Below, piece after piece: positions 27,901 to 41,769 of a DNA stretch of 64,000 bases. The first letter of the stretch is position 1. Each line of letters starts with the position of its first letter. The translations under genes were made by a program, and so were the position numbers. Location: NCBI RefSeq assembly GCF_021155775.2, contig NC_060236.1, positions 1,293,001 through 1,357,000 of the forward strand, in the 5' to 3' direction. This DNA is from Neodiprion pinetum. Taxonomy: Eukaryota; Arthropoda; Insecta; Hymenoptera; Diprionidae. The notes under the pieces are model-generated. The model saw only the letters and a program-made list of their open reading frames with translations, ran no database searches and was not told where the DNA came from.

Positions 27901-29379
27901 TTATTCGATCTATAATAAAGTCGAAACGTCACGAGGCGTAAAACCAGTTATACAAAAAAGAAGTAAGAAACATCCTTCGCTGGGAATTTTTCTCGTTCGC
28001 AGGGAAAATCTCGTATCTAACAATTGGACGAAGAAAGAAAGAAAGAGAAAAGGAAAAGAAACGTGCCCCGAAACTCTCCGATCCAAAAAGTTCAATCAAT
28101 TAACGCTTCCTTCGGTCGGCACTGTTGCTACAGTGTTCTTGCTGCGAGACAACCGATTCAATTAAGCTCTCAAACCATTCTCGCAGCAAGGCAACGAGCC
28201 CGCCGTGTTCTTGCTCTAATACGTGTATATACGTGCGCGAGTGTGTGTGTGTGTGTTTGTGTCATACTGTAACCGTACACATGTGTATTTATACGCAGGT
28301 GTTGTAGCGCCATCGTCGATGTACGTATCAGCTCTTACAGCTGAATGAAACGAGCTTTCGAAAAAAAAAAAAAAAAAAAAAAAGAAAAACAATTACACTG
28401 ATTACAGCCTTCACTTTTTCCCACGTCTCGCCGTTTTCTTCTTCAACTTCGGTTGCTTGAAATTCGTGGCTGGTATCTAAGGTGGGGGAAGGGGGGGGGG
28501 CTCAAAATCAAAGAAAGACCAAAAAATCGACCGGTCGAAAAGCCGGAATTTTTGAGATGCGAATCTCAAAACAACGAATGATCAGCGTACAGAAGTTAAG
28601 ATTTTCCATAAATCACTCAGGAAAATGACTGTTTTTCCCAAAGTTTACCTAATCAATCGATCTCTTGTTGGAAAAAGTATTTTCAGAATAGTCGTCGGCA
28701 TTCCGAATGACCAAAGCACAGGATGTGGAGGTAGAGAAAGATGAAAGTTCCGTAAACTAAAAATTAAGAGCGGCCGATGCTTCGAACACTTGCAAAGTCG
28801 AAAAAATTAACCGTCGACGATGAAAGTTCGGAAGGAGCAAAATAACGATTCGAAAAATGCTGAAGCGTTCAGTTGTCGAGCTGCTGCTCCTCCCGCACCA
28901 CCGACATCACCTTCAACCACCGCCCAACACAACGTGACTTGCAAGCCTTGGTTTGCGCCGTCGTCCTTGATCCACAACCAGGATAACTCTGATATACGTA
29001 GCTATAAATTTGAGTAGTAATTAGCGAGGACAGTCGCTCGCTGATTGCTCCCCGCCTCGCCTCGTCGTTCGATCGTGCAAAACCATATTCTATGTATATA
29101 TTACTTGATATCAAACCTTCTATCGTTATTTTCTTACAGAAAATCTGAGGCCATGGTTTTTAAATTGATAATGAGACGGTACAACGACAGTTACCAGGGG
29201 TAATATTAAAGGTATTGTTATTGGGTACCGTGTAAAAAAAAAAAAAAAAAAAAATTGTCATTCATCAGCGTCGTGTTTCTTGAAAGGTTACCGAAAAAAT
29301 CAGACAATGTCAGATTTCAATACACGTAAAAACCCTGTCAACGTTACCAACTTCAACCTCGTTCTGAATCCTGGTTTTT
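24901..29379. other. No supported gene; intronic DNA
   Basis: AT-rich sequence with a CT/TC-rich tract at about 26625-26665, a GAA array at 26954-26975, TCG-type trinucleotide runs at about 27095-27120, and a short perfect hairpin at 28138-28190. A possible acceptor (TATTTTCTTACAG) at about 29139 leads into an open frame that stops after 16 codons. No exon was supported. Confidence 0.5.
28138..28190. repeat. Perfect 12-bp inverted repeat (short hairpin)
   Basis: CTTGCTGCGAGA at 28138-28149 is exactly complementary to TCTCGCAGCAAG at 28179-28190, leaving a 29-base loop. The stem is too short for a typical microRNA precursor, and I recognise no known microRNA in it. Confidence 0.6.
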
Positions 29380-29640
29380 GGTAACCGGAAATGCGCGGTC
29401 CGGGCTCGACAGGCTCGCTTCGGCCGTTTCCAGAGACCGTAGAACCTCTGAACACCGATCTCATCTCGAGGTCGAGGTCAACGCGGCGACACGAGGCAAG
29501 TGCTCCGGCAAGTCTGTGTCGACTGCAATCAAGGTCCGCCCACGCGTCTTCTCTTCCTTCCTTTCCGTCCCATCCCATCCAGCCGCCGCTCGACGAAACC
29601 CGGGGATTCGGATGCACCTTGGCTCTTTGAAAGGACCAGG
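29380..29640. promoter_or_regulatory. GC/CpG-rich block, promoter-like
   Basis: GC- and CpG-rich sequence between AT-rich flanks, containing GTCGAGGTC-type words and possible weak donors (AATCAAG|GTCCGC at about 29534). Frames are open on both strands, which GC-rich DNA allows by chance. The ATG frame at 29391 (MRGPGSTGSLRP...) would reach that donor in phase 2, so it does not fit the exon at 60755. Confidence 0.25.
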
Positions 29641-32600
29641 AAGCTCTGCAGGATCACCGCCTTATGCTCGTCTCGATCTTTATCCCAGGGGCTATTTTCT
29701 CACGTATTGAGTGACGAGTGGTTTTCCAAGATTGCGATCTTACGTGATTTTCTTCGGTTTCGATCGATTTTAAATCTGTATCAATTTGCACGATTATATT
29801 GAGTGATTTCGAGCAGCCTTCACCCTGATTTTCAAGCGATTTCAATGAATTTCCGATCGAATTTCAAGTCATTCCTTTTCCTTGGCTTTTTAAAGATTTT
29901 TTTTTTTTTTTTTATCAATTTTCAGCCTTTACAAAGTGATTGTTGACAGATTTTTCTCAAATCACTTTACGTTAAGTGGAGTCCTGATTCCAAGAAGCGA
30001 ATAACCGCCTGGTTTTCTCATTGATATAAGTTTCTCCCTTGATCTACTTCATCGATTCTTTTCGAAATCCATCGAATTTCCCCATGCCACCTATTATTTA
30101 TATCTACCGTAATTGCGGTATTTTTGAACACTATTCGAAAAATGGGGAAGAGGGAGAGAGGAAGGGAATGGGGGGTGGGGGGCGTGTATCCGTCAAAAGC
30201 TGCAGGAAAGGTTGACCGGGTTTATTGACGGTTTTTTTTTTTTTTTTTTATTTTGCACTACCAACATGCGAGGGATTATTTTTTTGCCTGCTCCTCTTTT
30301 TCTTTATCTTTCATTTTATTTTATTTTATTTTTCATTTCCGATGCCAGAGGCGGATTTTCAAATATTCTAAAATATCGGAAATGTTGTAAATATTCCGCG
30401 ATGCGGAATTTCATACCAAAAAGTATGCCGAAGGGTAGTTGATTCGCGCAAACTGCATGCGATATACGCGTTTATAATTACTTTTCAAACCGCATGGCAA
30501 GGGGTTGGACACCTTTTTTTTTTCCTTCATCCCCTGTCAATAACGATTATTGGCCCCGATTTCACCGTGCTAATTTTCTACATCACATCGAAGTGCGAAT
30601 ATTCGCAGTTTATATGTCAGTCAGGCGGTAAAGAGTGATAACGAGGTGTAGACGCTTTTGATCTTGCAAATTTGGGAACAACTTTTTTTAACTTCTATTC
30701 CTTGCTGCCTGATTTTCTCTCTCGTCTCTCTTTTTTTTCCGTATCTTTCTTTCATTTGTCTATATTTCGTTAACAATCTGTACATTGTATTATTCTCTCT
30801 TCTATTTCACTATGACCTAATCTCAGGCTATGGCATAAATAAATCACATCTCATCGAGTTTGATCTTTCTCGGGCCGTTTTGTTACGATCTGCAGCGGTT
30901 GACCACGTACGAGGTGTACGAGCGAAGCTTAGTCTCGTCTCGGGAATTTAGAAAAAAAAAATTTTTTTTTCCCCGTCGAAATAAACTAATTACCAAGACG
31001 AATCATCGTACGTATCACAAAGACCTGGGAATTACAGGGAACAATGGAAACTACACACCGCGAAACGTGAGAGAGAGCGAATTATACCGAGAGGAGCTCC
31101 AAGGCTTGGCTCTTTGATCAAGATGTCGCTGAAGCCGATAAAATCACAAAGGTATACGTGTATGTGGGCATCGTACTTGGGCTACTCGGTGAAACAAGTC
31201 GTATTAATTATAACTACGTACTTGAATGCAGATCTAAGAGGCTTACAAACTCCGCGAAAGCAGCTGCGCCGTTGTAATAGGTATAAAAATGAAAATTCGA
31301 CGTGTAATCACGAATTGGCGTAATACTTATCGATAGATGAAAATACCTGCAACGAATTAATAACAAATATCTATGTTATGAAAATGATCAGGTATCTCAT
31401 TTTTATCGGACTGCGATATTCATAAATACGCAGTGACATTTCGCGTATTAAATCATGCTCACTGACCCGGCGGCTGCACGAAATGAGTGAGTATCGAGGT
31501 AAATTTCAAACGCAGTTTACCTCGGAAATTGACAAACGAGCCCCGAGAGAGAAGAAAGCAGTGTGGGACAATGATATACTCTCTCTCTTTTTCCCTCTCT
31601 CTCTATAATGTTTTCTTTGCTGTTTATTGAAATTGTTACTGTAATTTTTTATGATTTTCTCTAGTTATTTTCTTCACTCAAGTTTTTTTTGTACTATATT
31701 TACCGTTATCTTTCCTGTATTGATATCTGTTTTCTTTGCTTTTTTGTAATCTGTTCACAGTTTTTTTTCGGCGTCCTTAGGGGATTTTATATTGCATTTC
31801 TCTCTCTGTTTCAAGTTTGTCCGATGGATTCGGCTGCATATGCTGGCTCCACAGAATCCGATATGTCCGTCAATAATTTATCCAGGGCATTGCGGGGTAT
31901 TGCGCAAACGCATTCCATTTACCATGTACGTTCGTTACGTCGCGTTGTCCCTTCCATCCTAGAGACGTAATCATCGAGGGAACGAATTGACCTCCACGGA
32001 TATCGTTTACCTCGCGATGATTTTTGCGATGCGCAAAACAGTAAGGCGCGTTTCTTTTTTTCTTTCTCACATCGCGTAATTGGGAAAAATTCTTGGGTCT
32101 ATCATCGCTGGAAGACAGGTTCTGTTTAACTTACGGAATATTCAAAATGGCGTCGTTAACGCGAGTGACGATGATAAGCGTCGTTTGACGGCTGTTCGAA
32201 AAGGCACTCCGACGAGTTACGACGTCGTTACCACAGCGGAAATATTCGCGGGATTCTCGATTCAAGGGAGTCCTTATGGCCTCCGGTGTAAACTGTGTAA
32301 TGGTACCTGTAACATATAACCAGATACCTAAAGTTAGTTGGTATATTACACGATCGTACCGCGTGTGGCATTTTCTTTAACGTTTCTCGACCTGCGTTAT
32401 GACGACGGTACTCAAATTCTTGCATAACAATTTCTATCGTTTGTCGCGTTTGTAAATTAAATCCAAATAATGCCAAAGTAGCTTCTGCTGCTGCTGCTAC
32501 GAGTTAAACTGCAAAGATGTAGTTCCCTTTCTTTTCTTCTCCTACTTTTCAGGACCTTGTACAATTTTCGCTCGACGTCAAACCCTCTTCTCATCGTCGA

Positions 32601-35600
32601 CAGAGTTTTCCCATTTTCCCAATTTTCCCCCATCCGCTTTAGGGAAAGCGGGACACATCGAGTGTGTACAACCCGGGAAACTTGACGAAACGCAACCGCG
32701 GCGAGGCTTTCGCCTGAAAGAGATGAACAAAGTGTTGTATGCGAAATTAGGTGGAGCGGTCCCGAATGATTGATGGCAATTGACGATAATCCCTCGACGC
32801 TCCGAAGGAGCGAGAATTATTTACGAATCCATAACCCCGTAGGAATTTTCGGCCTCCTATACCTGGATTATAATATCCGATCCGCCTGAGACGTTACTCA
32901 AATTCAGTATATAAAGGAGAAACGAAATTTCAGAGACGAGATATTCTTCTTTTGCTGGTTGGGAAATATATAGATATGTACGTCGGTTTGACGGTGGTTC
33001 CTGTGAACTTTGGATCGCTCTCAACGACGGATGTTTGCATCTTCATTTCGGTACCTAGTCGGTCGTTTGTTCTTGTCACTTGGGTTCGATGTGAACATTA
33101 TTTAAACCGAAACTCTACAAGATGGTATTGAATGAACACGGATTTACGTCCGGGTAATATACCGTATCCAATAACAACAACGACAACAATAATAACAGAT
33201 GGTGGAGAGATTTGATGGGAGCTTTGTAGCCGATCCAACGTTTATGCGACGGGGATTCATGCGAACTCAATCATCTTCGCCAAATCCCTCGACTGATGGG
33301 CAATTTCACTTTCCCGTAATGCGATTATTGGTCATGATCGCGATGATTAACCGGCCGATATTCTCGCCCCGTGAAACCGTTGATGCCGCTTGACGCGGAT
33401 GTCTTGGAAGCTTTTCCGGCTGGTGTAAAAGCTCCTGGAATTCGACAGCTGCATAACTCGAGCACACTTTTCTCGCAATATGATCTGCCGTGTTTTTTGT
33501 TGTTTTGCGGCTTGGTAAACAATCTCCGTGAAGGTCTAACCGCGATCAGTCAACATGCCCTGGGGGTCTTGGACAAGAACTACACATTCAAGTTTCATCC
33601 CTCAGACGTTGTTGCTTGGACTTTCTTTCTCTCTCTCTCTTTCTCGTCAGTTGATGTTTACCAAGATCGAGTTACATGCCCGGAGGAAATCTGAGAATAG
33701 CGGCGCCCAGAAAACTGTGACTCCGATTCTTTGTCCGTCTATAATTAAACTCTGCAAGAATAATGTGAGGAGAGCGTAAATGCTGCAGCCATCAGCAACG
33801 AAACGGCGAAACTTACGCTGCGGAAACTCTGACGTTTTATATTTGGCGGTAAACGCCCCGTGACCTTGCGTTTTTTCAACTTCTTTTTCCTCTTCCTCTC
33901 TCGTCACTGTAAATATACAGACAAGTCATAGTTGTCTTGAGTTCGTCGAGGTGGGTTAACCACGTTTTTGCGAATAACACAAGAAAAATTACCTATTCAC
34001 TCAAACATTTATTGTAAATAACAACCGAACGAACTTCAGTTTTGCGTTTAAATCACTTTTATTCAAAAATAGTAATCAATAATAAACTACAAATGTCAAA
34101 GAATTGATAAACAAAGTTTAAAAATGAATATTTTTCCTACTTCTTCTATTTTCTCAAACGTAATCTCCCGTCATGCTCTCTTTGTGTAATCAAATCTCTC
34201 CACACGCACCGCAGTCCAGAACATGATGGATCAATAAACAACGAGCAATGAGCGAGACTCCATGTGCAGTTAGACATTTCGCGTTTGTCGAGACTGTTGG
34301 AAATGCAAAAATACACGCTGTGAATTATAGCGTGTTTTCGCATGCCCGCGGTGATTCGGCGAGGTGTGCGTGCAACGTTTAATTTTTTCTTAATTTTTTA
34401 TCAAATACCTCGGTAGGTAGAAACATGCCGGAGCAAAGAAGACGCGAGTCGTTGGCCGTTAGCGATTCAGAGCGAGCTGTCGTCAAGTTTAACCTTCAGA
34501 AAATTTGCACAACTTTGGCGAGAAAAACTTGAGGGTTAAAACGATACGTCCCGAGACTGACGCTTTCATTGGCAATAACTCATCGGCTTGTCTGCGAAAC
34601 TCTCCGGCATCGCGGCACCTGCAGCGGAATGACGGACGTGATGCGAAGTCATCGAGATTGGTATATCGGCTGGTGGAAGAGCGGCCCCTAAATTGATCCC
34701 GATCTCTATGTCATAATTAACCCCCTGTGTAATACGGTTAGCGTTAATCCGCTGATATCCATCTCCGTGAACAGGAGAATGAACTGGGAATGGGATTTGA
34801 GGGTCGACGCTGCTGATACGCCCTCCGACGTTCCATCAAAATCGCTCGCAGCGATGTTCCTCGATTCGAGAATATTACGCTTGCGCGATATATGTATACA
34901 TTCGCGTACGTGTATAAAGAGGATTGATTTTGAATTTCCGTTGCGTCAACGTATGTGCGGAATGTAGTTGTGATAATCGGATAAAAATCACTTCCTCTGG
35001 TATTTCGCAAACGTAAACTCTGCACGGAAAAATGGAGCTTGTTAGCCGTGTTTTTAGTTTCTGATTTTTCGGGCAACCGGTTCATTTATATTTTTTTAAC
35101 TGGAAACCAGTGCGGAGAAAACTTTGGTAAATCCGTTTGAACAAAACAACGCGGTATCGAACGCGCGTGTAAATTAATATCGAAATGTACAGTAGTATGT
35201 AATGTGCGGGAATGCGTTAAAAATATTTGACAATAAACAAACAAACGAAGAATTAAAAACGACGTCTGCTAAATTGACAGAACCCAAGGAACACAACAAA
35301 CAAGTATAGTAATTTATTGGTCTTTTATTGTTGATTGGTTGATTAGTTGACTTGATACTTTAGCTAACACAGCCACTTATTTTGTTATATCATTCAATCT
35401 GCAGGGTGGTGAAAATTTAGTGATATTTTGTTGTTTATTCGTTGCATTACTTTCAATATTACTGGTGCAAATTTTCGAAAATCGAGCTTTGCTGTAGAAA
35501 ATGTAAAATTTGCGAATCATACACATTTTTTTTCTTTTTCTTTTTTTTTTTTTATATATATACATAGAAATAAGGGATGTCCACCTTTTCATCTCGTCCT

Positions 35601-38600
35601 TGTTTAGCAAAAATCAACCGAGATTTTGAATCAGGTGTAAAAAAGCATTGGCGAAAAGAGAGAAAGAATAAAACTGACGTAGTATATGAGCGGAGAAGAA
35701 AAAAAAAAAAAAAATTCCCTAGAGAAATTCCCCGTGCGGCTTCTGAAATTAGGGTTGGAAACCGTCGGTTTTACGCTCAGGAATATAAATATGAAACTGG
35801 CTTCGGAAAGTGGGGAAAATAGAAGAAGGAAAAGAGATCGACGATGGTGATGGAAAAGGAAAAGAAAAAAAAAAAAGAAAAAAAAAAAAAAACACACCAG
35901 CAGCCGTATATGATTTATTATCGGTATAAACGCCGTGCGACGATATTTTTTGAAGAGCGCTAATACTTATGCCCAGCCACGTAGGTGTATACATAAAACC
36001 ATATGTGTACATATGTGATATGCATAGGCCGCCCACCTATGCACATAAGTACGTACCTTATAACCCGGCCCGACCTTCGCGATTACGAGGAACTTGACAA
36101 CTCGGTGGATTTGGGAAAAGCTCGAATCGAGCGAGCATCGAAGCAGAAGCAGAAGCAGCAACGGCGTCGTCTTTGTGCTTTTTGAAATGGTGCCGCTGTT
36201 GCTGCAACGGCGCCCGATGTAAAGCCCAAGGGGCGTAAATCTTATCGTTGGCTTGTCTTTTTCTTAATATATATTTCTGTTTTTTTTTCTTCTTTCTTTT
36301 CTCGCCCCTTCTGCTCTCTTCAATTTATTTCGTACGATCGTCTGACAAAGAAAGAACTACGGCGAATAATCGGGTCATATAACTTTTGATTATATGCCCT
36401 GGGGTTTAATTTTGACGACACCCTTTTCGAATAAAAATTTAAAACATACGGAGTATCGATTCCATTCGTGATGAATGAACCTGAATCTGCGGCTGGTAAC
36501 TCTGGCTTTGATGGAAGGTCAGGGTCAAGGTCGTCCGCGAAATTGAACGACCATTTTTCTTACTCGAAATTCAAACTATGGCACCAGTGAACCTTCCACG
36601 CGCTGCTGCTGCGACTTGATTAGGTGTAAATATTGCACGTGAAATGATATTTCATCAGTCTTGAGCGTCACTTCCGGGTACTCGATTAGCAGTCTTCTCT
36701 CTAGACTTTCCTGAACGTGATTTTGTTTTTCTTATTCGTCGGAAATCCGTAATATTCTCAATTTCATTGAATGTGATTTGAAACCCTTTTGGAAAGGGAA
36801 CAATCTTTCCTCGGCCAGGTTTCTTGACGCTCTGCTGTTGCTGCTGCTCCGGGGCATTGGTAATAAGAAATTACTGTTCCAAAGGAGATGAAAGAAATTT
36901 CGTGACGGTGTGCGGGAGGGAAGATAAGAAAATTAGAAAATGTCATTAAACTTGCGGCCCGGAGGGTGAGGTTACTTTTTACGTAAACAATTTTCTCGAT
37001 GCGGAGGCGATGTGTACCAGATATACAAAATGAGAGAGGAAGAAGAATAATTCGGGGGTGGGGGAGAGGCGAAGAAAAGCTCTGCGGTCATTCCAGATCT
37101 GCTGAATATAAATTTAAAATTTCCATTCCGACGTCTGGTATCTTATACATCGAATTTCTCGAGCTTAAACATAATAAGTATACGTGGGACGCGCACTCGG
37201 GTTTTGAATACATTCGAGACCACATTGTACCGATTAGTGTTTATAATTGACACACATTTTAATATCTACATAAGCGCAATGGGCTCTTGATGTCTCGATG
37301 TCTAACGAGTGTCTGAATTCGATGGGAAATTTCATGGAAAATGTACATGTAGATGATTGATGTTGACCCGATACCAGTTTGGTTCCAACTGACTAGACAC
37401 AAAGAGCCAAGAAATAGGGTAATTTTTACTCCTATTGGTTCGCCTTTTTCTGAGCGAGAGACACACGTCTTCTTTATATAGAGAGTCTTCAATTTTCGTT
37501 CCTGATATTTTCTAGCTAGCTTAGCCAGGACTGCAGAGTTCTCTTTCTCAAGTCACTCGCTGCTTTTGCCACCCAGACGTCGAAACTTCAAGCCCATCGG
37601 CCCTCCAAGGCGCGATTGGATCCGAACAGAATTTATGTCACAATTAGCTCCACTCGTGTGATCGATGTGACCACATTTTTCTCATTGCTCGCGGTTGACC
37701 CTCAAGCCTGAACGATAGATTGCACGTCAATCTTGTAGAAGCGGAATATCATACCTGCTGAAAAGAATTCCTCGTTGTGTACAACGTGAGCGGTCGTATT
37801 CATGCTCGTCGTGAAAATTCTCAAACAGCGTGGAATTTGTTGGTACGCGACTTGTATACGTATGCATACTTGTTGTATGTACAGTAAATATACAAAGTGT
37901 ACGAAATTTCGTAGCTTAAGCGCCATCTCATAAAACTCTTCATCCATATTGAAATTTGAGGAATGGTCGAGATGCTTGAAGACGTCCGAGCTTCATCGGA
38001 ATAAAGGACGCATGCCTGTCCCGTCGTCTCGATTTTTCTCAAATGGAAAAGCTTTGCTGCTGAATTCACTGTCTAGAAAAAGCTCAAATTTTCGCCGCTA
38101 CTTGCTTCGTAGGGGTTTTTTCCCCATCTGACGTCTGACAGTGGGTATAAATTGTTGAGAATTTCCCTATCCGTTCGCTACGAGGTTAACCGAGATTAAT
38201 GTCAGAGGTTGCTATCCCGCGGGGTAGCTTTCCGTCTTCGTAACCGTACAGGTTACCGGCTCGCTTGGTTTGTTGAATTAGTGGGAGGGAGGGGAAGGGC
38301 CAACCTCTGCTCGTGAAGTTTCATCCCGATATTCAAACGCTACCTGCAAGCTCCGAAACAACCTCGTTCCGGGATTGCGAACCAACTGTTGTCGGGAAGA
38401 GGAAACCACGATTCCCTGGCTCAACAACGGCTGACGATGAACGTTGGCCGTATTTCCATTCCAAGGACTTGATCGTCTGGCTCCAAGTAATCAAGGCACG
38501 ACGAACCCTCAGCCACGTCGCTACTTCACGATTGACCGACTGCATTTGATATTGTTTTTATTGTCCTGCAATCGCCGTGTCGAACGTTGGACGATTCGAG

Positions 38601-40129
38601 TTATTGGTTGGGTTGGTGCTACACGCGTGACGTGAGGAAACAAGGCGTGTTCTTGGGCATCCATTGCCGCTTCGGTAATTTAGAATGTACCCTCGCATAA
38701 CGTCGTTTATATTTAACTATGATTGTAGCGACGTCATGCGGGGACTATCGCGTGACCTTGCTACCGCGCATCTTGGTTCAGAGCACATCTTGTTTTCGTA
38801 AATTATGGTTACACGCGTCTGCAACCGCAGTTTGGCGGTGCTTCGAACTTCTTCTCTTTCCGTTGCGCCCGCGTACGAGGTTAGACTTTTAATTGAGAGC
38901 TTTTTAGTACCTACCTACTCTGTATAATACCGGCCTAACTAATCCCTACCGAGCTTCTGCGGCTGGCAGGGTTTGTGCAATGATTTTGAGCTCAAGTGCC
39001 TGGCGCTTCTCGACGTCTGACATCGAGTGGCTTCGGCTCCTCTTAATTATTTCGTCTCTTACCGAGAATTTCACTCCACCTTGGCAGGTTCTGCTGCGAT
39101 TCCGGACCTTCCACCCTTGTTATCTCCCAAAGGCAGTTGTAACAACCGTCCTGAGACTCGGAAGTAATTTCATCTAAGACGAAGTATGAATACAAGACGA
39201 CCAGAGAATCTGGGACCACGCGGCTAGACCAATGGCCAATAACGCACTCAAATCTTGAGACGAGGTGAATTTCTACGTGACCCACGGCACGTGACCCTTC
39301 GACGACCGGGTCTGCACTCCGCAGAGAGAAAGAGACATTCGTAAACCAACACTCTGTCGGATATTCTTTCTCCAGCGTGGGTGTTGGTTCGGTGGAAAGA
39401 AGGTAGGAAGGAAGGAAGGTACTTTCGCTAGACGACGACGTAACGGTGGAAATGTCCCGTGGGAAAACCTGGGAAGTAGTTTTACCAGAGACGTAGCAAT
39501 ACTGATGAACCCTGAGATAATAAAAGGAAGAACCTTGACTTACACGCGCCCCTTGTTCTTACCTCTGGTCTTGTTTTTCTTCTCCAATATCCTCAATTTA
39601 ACGTCTGGTCTCGTATATACGTGTTTCGGAAGCATCGCCGAGGACGTGCCCAAGGGATCTTTTCTTTCCCCAAAAGAGTTTAATCGAACTTTGAACTGCC
39701 CGTCTCGATTCGATATTGAGACGATATTTTCCAACGACAGGGAGACCCAATTTCGACAGTGGAAACGGCCTTGATCAATTCTCTAACCTCTTTCCAGCCG
39801 ACTCCCCCCCCCCCCCCCCCCCTTCCAGATGTGAACGGCTTCTGGATTCTTGTATACGGGGAATTGCTACCCTTATCACTTACCATCGTTTTCCACCCCC
39901 GCTCGTACTTTCCTACTCCAATTTTCGCAACGATTCGAACACGTTGCCGCGTCGCTCTCTACAAGGTACAGGAGTGATTAAGTCTGACTCCAATAATTTC
40001 AAAGGGGTTTGTCTCATTAACGTTACAAATTGTCGGAGCAGCACGATCAGCTCTACGAAATTCTGTCTAACTTAATCACACTAATTATCAACTTGTATAC
40101 AATGTGATCAATTTGTCAATAATCTTATT
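29641..40129. other. No supported gene; intronic DNA
   Basis: I examined both strands for exons with paired splice signals and found none I would defend. Notable sequence: G-rich runs at about 30145-30182, poly-T runs, a short inverted repeat around 36016-36042 (TGCATAGG...CCTATGCA), A-rich stretches at 35699-35714 and 35863-35892, and a 19-base C run at 39804-39822. ORFs at 33371-33694 and 38313-38549 have no start context, splice signal or domain. Confidence 0.45.
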
Positions 40130-40161
40130 TTCACTTTTTTTTTTTTTTGTTTCAGGTGAGA
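40130..40161 (+). other. Candidate recursive splice site (ratchet point), strong
   Basis: A long pyrimidine tract (a T run, then GTTTCAG) abuts GTGAGA at 40155/40156, giving an acceptor directly followed by a donor. This matches the established recursive-splicing motif of long insect introns. It lies 25 kb from exon A and 20.6 kb from the exon at 60755, so it would split the inferred 45.7-kb intron fairly evenly. If instead an exon is defined, it would be GTGAGACACTG... up to CCAGCT|GTAAGT, 30 bases with stop codons. Confidence 0.45.
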
Positions 40162-41390
40162 CACTGAAATAAATCCAAGCCAGCTGTAAGTTGAACTAGT
40201 CTCTTTGCGTTTGTCTCAACAGCGTCACGGTGAGATTAATTTATTACATTTCCTTCTCACAGTGCCGACTTTAATTGTAATTTTTTTTATTTTTTTTTGT
40301 TCATCTTACATACCGGTAACGCGTATTGCGGTCTTGTTTGTACAACAACGTTGAAAACGGCTCGCAGAAATCTGTACTGACCATGAAAATAGAGCTTTCA
40401 CCTATTTACCGGGGGTGACATAAGATGCTGGAAGTATAATCGACGCGAGCTCAATTATCGCCCATTTCGCTCCGAATTTTTCGCAAATTGTACCGCAATT
40501 TTATCCTTGAATCCTCTGATTTATTTTCACACTCGAAACGGACTATTGATTCAAAAATTTCTTTCCTCCTTTTTCACCACGTGTGCCAGTACTCGCTCGC
40601 TTAATTCGTCTTTCCTGTACTTGAGTGCTCCGACGTCACGAGGGGCTGAGAGTACCCAGTCGTTCAATTCTCTTTTTCCTCGCCGAGTTTTAACTACCAT
40701 TAGGCGTACACGTATACATACTTTACGTATCCCGTGTATGCTCAACTTCGCGAACTCTAATCCATCGTACACACGAGCATTCGGCACGATATAAGGTGAA
40801 AGTATGCGTGTAAAGTTCCTCGAGCTTTGACCGAATCGGTTATATTTTTTCTATTGTTTTTTTTTTTTTTTTTTCTTCTCCGCGGTGAAAAAAAATTATA
40901 ACAAATGAATGAATAAATGGAAAGAAAAGCAATTATGGAAAGCTCGCGCGTGGTAACGTGAGTTTAATTTGAACAAGGTGTAACGGCTACCTTGGCAGAG
41001 AGACACGCGAACGAGTCGGGTCAGTTACTAACTAATTTTGAGCGTGGGCGACTTTGCATATTTCCTCGGGTCTCTCGGTGCCCTGGGAATTATTGCAAAA
41101 CGGTTGTGTTGGCAGCGGGTGGAAGGCATGCGTGCCCTTCCGCGTTTCTCTCCCTCCTTTATCCCCCTTTTCGTTACCTCTGTGTAGGCAAAGGCTGCTG
41201 GAGGTAGGTCGTGTAATCACGTGAATACTTAACACCCTTGTCGGGCCTGGTCGCTTTGTTAGCTTCTGCACTGCCAGCTAAAACCAAATTATACATGTCT
41301 CTTTTGGCAAAAGCGACCTCCGCAACCCGTTTTCAAACCGGGGTTCTCTCTCCTGTAGATTCATCAATGCCCGCTTTTGACCGAGATACG

Positions 41391-41636
41391 TCAAGTTTCT
41401 GACGTGTGAAATTTTGGTAGTAATCAAATAATGGAAAGTTCGTGCGTCGTAATTGTAAAAATTTTTTTTTTTTTTTTTACGGAAAACGAACCGTTTCTGT
41501 TCATTTATTTACACCAATTTTTTTTTGTAATTCACTCTCTTTATGTAATGCGAGGACGAAGTCAAGTCCAGTTTCTGAGGCGTGAAATTTTTGCTTCAAT
41601 CAAATAATGGAAAGTCCGTGTGTCGTACTTGCAAAA
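41391..41636 (+). repeat. Local direct duplication of about 70 bp
   Basis: The segment at 41391-41460 (TCAAGTTTCTGACGTGTGAA, then TAATCAAATAATGGAAAGT) is repeated with changes at 41562-41636 (TCAAGTCCAGTTTCTGAGG, then CAATCAAATAATGGAAAGT). The order of words is identical, and the copies are about 170 bases apart with a T-rich spacer. Confidence 0.75.
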
Positions 41637-41769
41637 TTCTTTGCTAGAAAGTCAACTCGGAAATTGTATAATAATGATTTTTTCCCTGATCTTTCATTAC
41701 GTTAACGCTACTGACTTTAGCCTCGTCGCTTTATATGTTGATTATAGTCGTACGCTTGAGGGGCTGTTC

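Noticed and set aside
29139..29210. Acceptor TATTTTCTTACAG followed by an open frame with ATG
   Set aside because: The frame stops after 16 codons, and no convincing donor precedes the stop. At best an untranslated exon.
31122..31152. MSLKPIKSQ frame ending ACAAAG|GTATAC
   Set aside because: Phase 2 at the donor, and no promoter-like context.
33371..33694. 107-codon ORF with ordinary composition
   Set aside because: It starts at GTG rather than ATG, with no acceptor and no donor. Probably chance.
40219..40235. Seven-base microexon CGTCACG between CAACAG and GTGAGA
   Set aside because: The signals are weak, the pyrimidine tract is short and no frame can be tested. Likely chance.
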